Positions 54,829 through 60,655 of a DNA stretch of 64,000 nucleotides are shown here, piece by piece. Each line of letters begins with the position of its first letter. Position 1 is the stretch's first letter. The stretch lies in IMG/VR virus record IMGVR_UViG_3300044739_000018, positions 62,001 to 126,000 of that record; one strand, written 5' to 3'. The DNA is from a virus. A model generated the notes under the pieces. It was not told the origin of the DNA, did not search any database, and was given only the letters and a program-made list of their open reading frames with translations. Made by a program: the position numbers and the translations under genes.

Positions 54829-55088
54829 TGGGCGACCCGTTCCGCTGTGGACGTTGCGACACGTGGTTCGACTACTACGAGGCCCTGGAGCGGCACATCG
54901 CGAAGGAGCATCCCAAGCCCTCGGACAAGTCGGTCCTCGCCACCATGCAGTATGAATTGAAGGAGGCGCTGCTTGAAATCCAGCGGCATCATGCCGACTT
55001 CAAGAAGGTCAGTCAGGCCCTCGACGACTACGAGGAGCATGGCGATGCGAAATTGCTTTACAAGACGGTCAGGAGCGTTGTAGGATGA
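54828..55088 (+). CDS. C2H2 zinc-finger protein
   Basis: 86 aa from ATG 54828 (TAATG coupling). FRCGRCDTWFDYYEALERHI then AKEH is a classic C-x2-C-x12-H-x4-H finger, followed by a coiled coil. Probably binds nucleic acid. Confidence 0.75.
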   Translation: MGDPFRCGRCDTWFDYYEALERHIAKEHPKPSDKSVLATMQYELKEALLEIQRHHADFKKVSQALDDYEEHGDAKLLYKTVRSVVG

Positions 55089-55097
55089 TTCCCACGT

Positions 55098-55170
55098 TGC
55101 GGTGGGAGGGGACGGAGACCCTGTCAGGCTCATAACCTGGACTATGCGAGTTCGATTCTCGCCGCCGCTA
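55098..55170 (+). tRNA. tRNA-Met(CAT)
   Basis: Acceptor TGCGGTG/CGCCGCT with a mismatched first pair, loop CTCATAA, A73. The mismatch is reminiscent of initiators, but the anticodon stem lacks the three G-C pairs. A tRNA-Ile(k2C-type) cannot be ruled out. Confidence 0.88.
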
Positions 55171-55194
55171 CTAAGCAGTACAGCTTAACCTCTT

Positions 55195-55267
55195 GCCGGG
55201 AGGGTGAAACGGTTTCCACGGGGGCCTCATAAGCCTCAGACATGCGGTTCGACTCCGCTTCCCGCCA
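55195..55267 (+). tRNA. tRNA-Met(CAT), second copy
   Basis: Acceptor GCCGGGA/TCCCGCC (one mismatch), stem GGGGC/GCCTC, loop CTCATAA, A73 followed by CCA. The G-rich anticodon stem makes it the better initiator candidate. Confidence 0.85.
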
Positions 55268-55286
55268 CCATCTAAGGGACGCCTCC

Positions 55287-55307
55287 AAGGAGGTGAGTCC
55301 GATGTAG
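55287..55307 (+). other. AUG-UAG minimal ORF behind a strong ribosome site
   Basis: AAGGAGG (55287-55293), eight bases, then ATG-TAG (55302-55307). If UAG is read through, the frame continues 47 codons to a TGA inside tRNA-Ala(GGC). The 14-nt block CCAAGGAGGTGAGT also occurs at 51200. A GGCCCCG-CAAGT-CGGGGCC hairpin follows at about 55397. Confidence 0.45.
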
Positions 55308-55428
55308 CAGCAACAACTAACATGCGAAGACACTCAACGGAGTGCCAGGAGTAACTCGGTAACACGGGCGCTGCTCCACAGGTCAATCGGGAGGCCAGGC
55401 CCCGCAAGTCGGGGCCGCTCCAATTCTT

Positions 55429-55501
55429 GGGGACGAAGCTCAGCAGGTTGAGCATCTGTCTGGCAGACAGAAGGTCGAGGGTTCGAATCCCTTCGTCTCC
55501 A
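55429..55501 (+). tRNA. tRNA-Ala(GGC)
   Basis: Acceptor GGGGACG/CGTCTCC, loop CTGGCAG, A73. The next gene starts five bases after it. The acceptor lacks the G3-U70 identity pair's exact form (G3-T70 is present as G-T). Confidence 0.92.
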
Positions 55502-55506
55502 CCATC

Positions 55507-55746
55507 ATGGCATCAGCAACCGAAGGCAAAATCGACGTAGAGGTTACGCACGCATTCTGTATTGACCGTGCAGTCAAGACCTTGAAGTCGGTCTACAAGG
55601 CGGGTTTGAGTGCCGAGATCATCGAGCACACGCTGGCAACAGTGGACCGCTGGTTGAAGATTGCCGCAGAGATCCGAGCGGGTGACGAGCTTGCTAGCTA
55701 CAAGTTCAACGCCCTGAAGAGGCAGTTGGAAGAGGAGAGTATGTAG
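55507..55746 (+). CDS. Helical hypothetical protein
   Basis: 79 aa, ATG five bases after tRNA-Ala(GGC), no clear ribosome site. Charged helices. Ends TAG. Function unknown. Confidence 0.65.
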   Translation: MASATEGKIDVEVTHAFCIDRAVKTLKSVYKAGLSAEIIEHTLATVDRWLKIAAEIRAGDELASYKFNALKRQLEEESM

Positions 55747-55964
55747 TACGAACTCGGTGCGGACGTGATTCCGCCACTGCCTTCTGCCAACGCCTGGGCC
55801 GAACCGTGACGAACGGTGACTGCAAGGGAAGGTGCCGACATGGGAACTCCGGCCGGGTTACCTGTGAGCGGATAGAGGGGTCAGTGAAGAAATGACCCGA
55901 TAGGGGAACGCTGTGCCGCGGAGGCGGCGGTCCCTTTCTTATCCATCCTTTATCTCCGCAACAC
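55747..55964 (+). other. Non-coding segment with hairpins and terminator
   Basis: Contains ACCGT-gacga-ACGGT, GGGTCA...TGACCC and a GCCGC-GGAG-GCGGC hairpin followed by TCCCTTTCTT, a likely attenuator or terminator near 55945. No gene seen. May be another small RNA. Confidence 0.45.
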
Positions 55965-56037
55965 GGGCCTGTAGCTCCAACGGTAGAGCAACTGCTTTGC
56001 AAGCAGAGGGTTGTCGGTTCGAATCCGACCTGGTCCA
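55965..56037 (+). tRNA. tRNA-Ala(TGC)
   Basis: Acceptor GGGCCTG/CTGGTCC with G3-T70 and one mismatch, loop TTTGCAA, A73. Confidence 0.9.
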
Positions 56038-56042
56038 CGCAA

Positions 56043-56125
56043 GGGCGAGTGGCGTAATTGGCAGCCGCGCTGGTCTTAGGAACCAGTGTCTATATGACGT
56101 GCGGGTTCGAGTCCCGCCTTGCCCA
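56043..56125 (+). tRNA. tRNA-Leu(TAG)
   Basis: Acceptor GGGCGAG/CTTGCCC, loop CTTAGGA, long variable arm, A73. Confidence 0.93.
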
Positions 56126-56126
56126 C

Positions 56127-56408
56127 GTGACGGCACGAGCAGGAACAGCAAGGAAGTCCACCGGAGCGGTAGCCAAGGGAGCCACTCGGCGGATATCAGT
56201 AGCTCGCACGGGAGGGTATCCGTGTGGCTTCTGTGGTGGCGGGAAACCGAACGGGCAGCGGTACTGTGCCCAGTGCATTGACGAGTATGCCGACTTCATG
56301 GAAGTCACTGGCATCGACGAGTCACCGCACAGTGCCGACCTCTACAAGCTCTATCGCTTCATGTCTATGAAGGATGAAGTCGAGCGCATCAAAGAGAAGT
56401 ACAGCTAG
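56127..56408 (+). CDS. Zinc-pair protein starting at a tRNA end
   Basis: 93 aa from GTG 56127, one base after tRNA-Leu(TAG). CGFCGGGKPNGQRYCAQC is a zinc ribbon and cannot be shortened away, so this start is needed. Its TAG overlaps the first base of the next tRNA. Confidence 0.7.
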   Translation: MTARAGTARKSTGAVAKGATRRISVARTGGYPCGFCGGGKPNGQRYCAQCIDEYADFMEVTGIDESPHSADLYKLYRFMSMKDEVERIKEKYS

Positions 56409-56482
56409 CTGACGTAGCCCAATCCGGCAGAGGCACATGGTTCAGAACCATGCCAGTGGAGGTTCGAGTCCTCTCGTCAGCA
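56408..56482 (+). tRNA. tRNA with CAG anticodon (Leu), short variable loop
   Basis: Acceptor GCTGACG/CGTCAGC, stem CATGG/CCATG, loop TTCAGAA, A73. The anticodon is for Leu CUG, but the variable loop has 5 nt while bacterial tRNA-Leu normally has a long arm. It resembles the CAA tRNA at 59758. Confidence 0.85.
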
Positions 56483-56486
56483 CCAA

Positions 56487-56559
56487 GCCTCTGTAGTGCT
56501 AATGGTTATCACGTCGGTTTCGTAAACCGAAGGACTCAGTTCGACTCTGAGCAGAGGCT
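56487..56559 (+). tRNA. tRNA-Thr(CGT)
   Basis: Acceptor GCCTCTG/CAGAGGC, loop TTCGTAA, T73. Confidence 0.93.
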
Positions 56560-56563
56560 CCAC

Positions 56564-56646
56564 GCGAACGTGGCGGAATGGTATACGCGCTAGGTCGAGA
56601 GCCTAGTGCCCGCAAGGGATTGAGGGTTCGACTCCCTCCGTTCGCA
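56564..56646 (+). tRNA. tRNA-Leu(GAG)
   Basis: Acceptor GCGAACG/CGTTCGC, loop TCGAGAG with C33, long variable arm, A73. Confidence 0.9.
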
Positions 56647-56706
56647 CAAATCGTTGACCCGCTCGCCCTCCAATGTTAGGGTCAGGTTCAACTGAACCTC
56701 AAGACC

Positions 56707-56994
56707 ATGGAGGCGGCGGTGGACGAGTACGTGGCGCTGTTCTGCCCGCACTGCGGCGTGCATCTCAACGAGGTTGAGACGGACGACGAGACCCTGGTTG
56801 CCCTCACTCCTGAGCCTGGGACCAGTGTGAAGTGCGGCCACTGTGGTATCGAGACCGACGACTGGAACCACATCGTCCAGTGCCGTCGCACGCTTGGCGC
56901 TGTGGGGGAGCTTCGGTTCCGTCAGGCGGCTGAGCGTCTTGCCGCTCTGGAGCAAGAGCTTGCCCTCGGCACGGAAGCTACGCGGGCCTTCTAA
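56707..56994 (+). CDS. Zinc-ribbon protein overlapping tRNA-Arg
   Basis: 95 aa. FCPHCGVHL and VKCGHCGIE form one ribbon, then a coiled helix. The last 11 codons and the TAA lie inside tRNA-Arg(TCT); the TAA is in its anticodon loop. Confidence 0.7.
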   Translation: MEAAVDEYVALFCPHCGVHLNEVETDDETLVALTPEPGTSVKCGHCGIETDDWNHIVQCRRTLGAVGELRFRQAAERLAALEQELALGTEATRAF

Positions 56995-57028
56995 GCCTGT
57001 GGACCGGGTTCGATTCCTGGCGGGGGTG
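56962..57028 (+). tRNA. tRNA-Arg(TCT), overlaps gene end
   Basis: Acceptor GCCCTCG/CGGGGGT, stem CGGGC/GCCTG, loop CTTCTAA, T-arm CCGGG-TTCGATT-CCTGG, G73. D-arm is short and irregular where the sequence also codes for protein. Confidence 0.75.
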
Positions 57029-57033
57029 CCATC

Positions 57034-57180
57034 ATGATTGTCGCACTTCTGCTCGGCCTGTTCTGCCTCATTTTTGGCATCGGGCTTTACTTCGACAGCT
57101 ACACTCACAACTGGTGCGACCTGCACCATTGGGATAGGTGTGAGCAACAATGCTCAGGACGAAGGTGGCGGGGCTGGTGA
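57034..57180 (+). CDS. Small membrane protein
   Basis: 48 aa, ATG five bases after tRNA-Arg(TCT). TM helix LLLGLFCLIFGIGLYF, then Trp/Cys-rich tail. Confidence 0.6.
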   Translation: MIVALLLGLFCLIFGIGLYFDSYTHNWCDLHHWDRCEQQCSGRRWRGW

Positions 57181-57440
57181 CAGAAACAGAGAATGCAACC
57201 CACACGCTGTTTACCTGGATCACGCCGTCAGGCACTCAGGCTCGGATCAAGGTCGTCCTTGGTGCGGGCACACAGCGCGAGGTGTGGGACATGGCGGCGA
57301 ACGTCTTGAAGTTCGAGATGGTGGACAACCTTCACATGGAGCGCACGAACGGAGATGCTCCGCCCGCCGACGACATCTTCGCCATGTGGATTCAGTTCGC
57401 TATCGCCCACTGCAAGCAGATGAGTGGCGTCGAAGACTAA
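57150..57440 (+). CDS. Hypothetical protein
   Basis: 96 aa, alpha/beta. Its TAA ends at the base before tRNA-Pro(TGG). Function unknown. Confidence 0.7.
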   Translation: MLRTKVAGLVTETENATHTLFTWITPSGTQARIKVVLGAGTQREVWDMAANVLKFEMVDNLHMERTNGDAPPADDIFAMWIQFAIAHCKQMSGVED

Positions 57441-57511
57441 CGGGTCGAGTTGTTACGGAAGCATCCGGGGTTTGGAACCCCGTGGCCGGGGTTCGACTCC
57501 CTGCGACCCGA
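57441..57511 (+). tRNA. tRNA-Pro(TGG)
   Basis: Acceptor CGGGTCG/CGACCCG, loop TTTGGAA, A73. Confidence 0.93.
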
Positions 57512-57524
57512 CGTAGTAATGCAA

Positions 57525-57598
57525 CTGGGTATGGCTCAGCTAGGTAGAGCGCCGCGTTCGGGACGCGGAGGCCGTTGGTTCGAATCCAACTACCCAGA
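57525..57598 (+). tRNA. tRNA-Pro(CGG)
   Basis: Acceptor CTGGGTA/TACCCAG, loop TTCGGGA, A73. Confidence 0.93.
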
Positions 57599-57698
57599 CT
57601 CACCAGGTAGGTGACACGAAAGGATGCTCACCATGAGCAAGCGCGTGGACTGTAGGGAGGTGCCGCTGATGACCCTGTCGTAAGGGAGGTGATCATCA

Positions 57699-57869
57699 AT
57701 GGCAGCCAAACAGTCCAACAAGAAGAAGGGTGGCAACAAGCACTCTTCAAATCTTCGTCGGCACGAACGGAAGGCACTTCACAACCGTCGTATTAACTAC
57801 ACGCCCGTTCCCGGCAAGTGCGGTAGCTCGTTCTGCGAGAAGCGCACCGGCTGTGAACCCTGGAAGTAA
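57699..57869 (+). CDS. Small basic Cys protein
   Basis: 56 aa behind AAGGGAGGTGA. Lys/Arg/Asn-rich N-terminus (KKKGGNKHSSNLRRHERK) and a CGSSFCEKRTGC end that could bind zinc. Probably nucleic-acid binding. Confidence 0.7.
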   Translation: MAAKQSNKKKGGNKHSSNLRRHERKALHNRRINYTPVPGKCGSSFCEKRTGCEPWK

Positions 57870-57962
57870 TCCTGGGCACGGCGTTAGCGGTATCTCCTAG
57901 AAACCAACCGGCTCAACGGCTTGGGGCCTCAAATTGGTGGTCCCAGCCGTCGAGACCTGTTC

Positions 57963-58304
57963 ATGCCCTACAAGAATCCGGAAGATCAACGTGCAAGTGA
58001 ACGCCGGTACTATGCAGCACACCGAGAGCAGGCGCTTGAGAAGCAGCGCAGGCATCGAGCGGCGTTGAAGTTGCACGTGAACGGCATCAAGGCGTCCACT
58101 CCCTGCACAGACTGTGGCGTCTCATACCCCTACTACGTCATGGACTTCGATCACGTTCGTGGTGAGAAGATCGGTGACTTGAATCGCCTCGTTGCCACTG
58201 GCCGCAAAGCACTTGTGCTCGCAGAAATGGAGAAGTGCGAGCTTGTCTGTGCTAACTGCCATCGGGAACGAACACATCAACGGGCATTGGCTCAGTTTGG
58301 TTAG
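57963..58304 (+). CDS. HNH endonuclease ending in tRNA-Pro
   Basis: 113 aa, same family as 38074: basic helical N-terminus, CTDCGVSYPYYVMDFDHVRG, CELVCANCHRERTH. The last 24 nt lie in tRNA-Pro(GGG). Likely tRNA-linked homing endonuclease. Confidence 0.88.
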   Translation: MPYKNPEDQRASERRYYAAHREQALEKQRRHRAALKLHVNGIKASTPCTDCGVSYPYYVMDFDHVRGEKIGDLNRLVATGRKALVLAEMEKCELVCANCHRERTHQRALAQFG

Positions 58305-58355
58305 AGCGCCGGTCTGGGGGACCGGAGGCCGCAAGTTCGAATCTTGCATGCCCGA
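58281..58355 (+). tRNA. tRNA-Pro(GGG)
   Basis: Acceptor CGGGCAT/ATGCCCG, stem CCGGT/ACCGG, loop CTGGGGG, A73. Overlaps the HNH gene end. Confidence 0.92.
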
Positions 58356-58415
58356 CGCAACACTCCTGTCTGTCGCATTCTCGATTGGATGTTCCAATCA
58401 GACAAGGAGGATACA

Positions 58416-58796
58416 ATGAGCATCTACTACAGTCCTGAGGACCACGGTCTTGAGGTCTTTGGAGAGCTTGACGAGCCGAATATGTCCTACGAGTTCCACA
58501 TGCTCGTCGTGTGGCAGTCGAAGGACGGGCGGCTCTGGTATGCAGAGGACAGTGGGTGCTCGTGCCCCAGCCCTTTCGAGGACTGCCACAGCACCGATGA
58601 CCTCATCGAGATCACGCACGCCAGCCTTGACCAGTTCTGGGCCGACGTAAACGACTTCTCCGGCTACAGCAACGAAGGCATCCTCGCCTGCGAGAAGACC
58701 CGGCTTCTCTCTGAGGTGACAAGTGCCTTGCCTCCGCTCGATGTCAGTGGCACCATTGCTGGCTTGGAGCGGATTGCTCGGGACCTCGCGTCCTGA
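58416..58796 (+). CDS. Conserved-looking phage protein
   Basis: 126 aa behind CAAGGAGG. EFHMLVVWQSKDGRLWYAED then CSCPSPFEDC is a pattern I associate with a family of actinophage proteins of unknown function. C-terminal helices. Confidence 0.75.
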   Translation: MSIYYSPEDHGLEVFGELDEPNMSYEFHMLVVWQSKDGRLWYAEDSGCSCPSPFEDCHSTDDLIEITHASLDQFWADVNDFSGYSNEGILACEKTRLLSEVTSALPPLDVSGTIAGLERIARDLAS

Positions 58797-58804
58797 GCAC
58801 CCAT

Positions 58805-58877
58805 TGGCAGATAGTGTAACCGGCAACACACTTGGCTCTGAACCAAGAGACTCCAGGTTCGAACCCTGGTCTGCCAG
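58805..58877 (+). tRNA. tRNA-Gln(CTG)
   Basis: Acceptor TGGCAGA/TCTGCCA, loop CTCTGAA, G73. The next gene starts three bases after it. Confidence 0.93.
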
Positions 58878-58880
58878 CTT

Positions 58881-59147
58881 ATGGATGAGTGGAAAGCGGC
58901 AACGTTTATTCCGAACGTGATGGATGAAGCCGTTGAGAGCAAGAATGACGCCGTAAGAGCAGAACTCATCTACTGGCTACATACGACCTGGCCTGAGCAT
59001 TGCCCGTGCAATTCCTGTATCGAGCAGCGAGAGGACATACAGGCCATCGTCGAAGGACGACCACACTCCTACAGCGGAACGAAGGTGCGTCGTGGGCAAG
59101 AAGGTAACATCGACAGCGAAACAAGAGAAGGCAGCACGCCTTCATGA
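58881..59147 (+). CDS. Hypothetical protein with HCPCNSC motif
   Basis: 88 aa. Helix then TWPEHCPCNSCIEQREDIQA; the same C-P-C-x2-C-x-E-x-R/H pattern occurs at 59401 and 59582, so the three are paralogues. Confidence 0.65.
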   Translation: MDEWKAATFIPNVMDEAVESKNDAVRAELIYWLHTTWPEHCPCNSCIEQREDIQAIVEGRPHSYSGTKVRRGQEGNIDSETREGSTPS

Positions 59148-59193
59148 GAAGAAGAAGCTGCGTAAGCAGAAGCGACGTGGTAACCCAAGCTGA
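59092..59193 (+). CDS. Small very basic protein
   Basis: 33 aa from GTG 59092, Lys/Arg-rich (LHEKKKLRKQKRRGNPS). Overlaps the gene before by 56 nt. Confidence 0.45.
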   Translation: MGKKVTSTAKQEKAARLHEKKKLRKQKRRGNPS

Positions 59194-59248
59194 ATGGGCA
59201 GTTCCGATTAGCTGTGGGGATGCCGGGGTTAGCCTCCCGGCCGCGGGC

Positions 59249-59328
59249 ACAGGCTCGTGTAGCTCAAAGTGGCGAGCACGCAGAGGCGTGGCTGAAACCC
59301 AGGAAGTACGGATCAACCAGTCCATCAT
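59249..59328 (+). pseudogene. 5' tRNA half
   Basis: GTAGCTCAAAGTGGCGAGC is a normal D-arm, but no T-arm follows before tRNA-Gln(TTG). Probably a relic. Confidence 0.4.
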
Positions 59329-59399
59329 TCGGGAGTCGTTTAACGGCAGGACAGCGGGCTTTGAACCCGCGAGTGAGGGTTCGAATCCTTCCTCCCGAG
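59329..59399 (+). tRNA. tRNA-Gln(TTG), second copy
   Basis: Acceptor TCGGGAG/CTCCCGA, loop CTTTGAA, G73. The next gene starts one base after it. Confidence 0.93.
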
Positions 59400-59400
59400 C

Positions 59401-59616
59401 GTGAATCAAGCTGACCGAGGCAGACTCAAAGAGATCATAGAGCTGGAGCGCGGGCTGACATACAGGGAAGCCGTGCATGCCATCGAGATGCAAGAGAAGC
59501 TCTCAAAGTTGCAGGTCATCGCATCAACCCACGAGAACTTCCCTGAGATTTGCCCATGCGTGGACTGCAAGGAGCAGCGCCATGACCTCAAGGTCATCCG
59601 ATCTCACTACGGATGA
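59401..59616 (+). CDS. CPCxxC-motif small protein
   Basis: 71 aa from GTG 59401, one base after the tRNA 3' end and without a ribosome site. ENFPEICPCVDCKEQRHDLK matches its paralogues at 58881 and 59582. Confidence 0.7.
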   Translation: MNQADRGRLKEIIELERGLTYREAVHAIEMQEKLSKLQVIASTHENFPEICPCVDCKEQRHDLKVIRSHYG

Positions 59617-59767
59617 GCTGATCGCCTTCGTCCGGCGCAGGATGGTCAACCTGGACGAGTTGGCCCAGTTCCTCCACAACCACTTCCCCGAGGAGTGCCC
59701 GTGCTGGCTCTGCTCTGAGCACAGGCACCAGATCAGGGAGATCAAGCACAAGTACAGGCTGGCGTAG
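59582..59767 (+). CDS. CPCxxC-motif small protein, ends in tRNA
   Basis: 61 aa. FPEECPCWLCSEHRHQIREI. Its TAG is positions 8-10 of the following tRNA. Paralogue of the two genes before. Confidence 0.7.
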   Translation: MTSRSSDLTTDELIAFVRRRMVNLDELAQFLHNHFPEECPCWLCSEHRHQIREIKHKYRLA

Positions 59768-59831
59768 CCCAATTGGTAGAGGCCGCGGAGTCAAATCCCG
59801 TGGGTTGTCGGTTCGAATCCGTCCGCCAGTA
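59758..59831 (+). tRNA. tRNA with CAA anticodon (Leu), short variable loop
   Basis: Acceptor GCTGGCG/CGCCAGT, loop GTCAAAT closed by an A-C mismatch, 5-nt variable loop, A73. Relative of the CAG tRNA at 56408. Confidence 0.75.
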
Positions 59832-59964
59832 CCAAATCCGATGCCTATGTCGCCTTCTGTCTGAATCTTTCAGACACTCCACGTGCCCGCGTGGGTTGTC
59901 TTCTCGCCCCCCGGGGCATACTCTAGGAGTACCTGCCTTCCTCCATGGCTGGTTGGTGCGTTAT

Positions 59965-59997
59965 GAAGCCCCGCGGCAGATCCCGCGGGGCTTCTTT
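59965..59997 (+). terminator. Strong terminator of the RNA operon
   Basis: GAAGCCCCGCGG-CAGATC-CCGCGGGGCTTC-TTT, 12 perfect pairs and a T-run start. The stretch 59832-59964 holds no gene. Confidence 0.85.
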
Positions 59998-60001
59998 GCG
60001 T

Positions 60002-60181
60002 CTAGGCCCCGACGCTGGCGAGGATCCGACTCGGCCAGAACTCCTCCAGGCCAAGCTGCCTCACAAGTTCGAGACGGTCTTCTGGTCGTGCCGCCATCGC
60101 GATGAACTTGATGAAGGCAATGTCCAGGTAGCGGAGCGGAACGTCGTGCAAGTTGGCGACGAGCCACGGATCAGGAATCAC
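60002..60181 (-). CDS. Small hypothetical protein
   Basis: 59 aa from GTG 60181 (VIPDPWLVANLHDVPLRYLD...). Helical. Ends TAG. Overlaps the gene upstream. Confidence 0.65.
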   Translation of the reverse strand: MIPDPWLVANLHDVPLRYLDIAFIKFIAMAARPEDRLELVRQLGLEEFWPSRILASVGA

Positions 60182-60413
60182 GGAGCCTCTTGACCTCTGC
60201 GATCAGGGCCAGAATGACCGACTGTGGCGACCAGCCGCCGAGGTGGCGCTTGCAGTCCACGGCGTCGATGAAGTGCTCGTCCTCGACGCACGTACACGGC
60301 TGGGTCGTGTCATCGGGCTGGTCGAGCACGTCGTACAGGTGTGTTCGACCGTCGTCACTCGTGCCGCAGGCGGACTCCAAGATTGCCAGCGTCATGTCGT
60401 CAGTGGGGAACAT
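60171..60413 (-). CDS. Hypothetical protein
   Basis: 80 aa from ATG 60413. Contains CTCVEDEHFIDAVDC and a helical C-terminus. TGATG junction with the upstream gene. Confidence 0.7.
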   Translation of the reverse strand: MFPTDDMTLAILESACGTSDDGRTHLYDVLDQPDDTTQPCTCVEDEHFIDAVDCKRHLGGWSPQSVILALIAEVKRLRDS

Positions 60414-60655
60414 CAGCCGTTCCAAGTCTTCGGGTCCTCCACGATGTAGGTCCAGACGTTTTTCACGTCCGAGGACATCTTCTTGATCCTGTCCTGCTGG
60501 ACCATCTTCGCCAAGATGCGGTTCACGGCGAAGTACGTGATCCCCAATTCGGTTGCCAACGTCCGTTGAACGATTCGAATTCTGTGCAGTCGGTCGGACT
60601 TTCGGAACAAGTACGCGTGGAGGGCGTCAATGTCAATCGCTTGCCCGCGCGGCAT
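60413..60655 (-). CDS. Winged-helix DNA-binding protein
   Basis: 80 aa. HRIRIVQRTLATELGITYFA-VNRILAKMVQQDRI is a helix-turn-helix with wing (WTYIVED). Small regulator type. A perfect palindrome CAACGTCCGTTG at 60557 lies in its own gene, compatible with autoregulation. Confidence 0.75.
   Translation of the reverse strand: MPRGQAIDIDALHAYLFRKSDRLHRIRIVQRTLATELGITYFAVNRILAKMVQQDRIKKMSSDVKNVWTYIVEDPKTWNG
60557..60568. promoter_or_regulatory. Palindrome CAACGNNCGTTG
   Basis: CAACGTCCGTTG, exact, inside the winged-helix gene. Confidence 0.6.
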
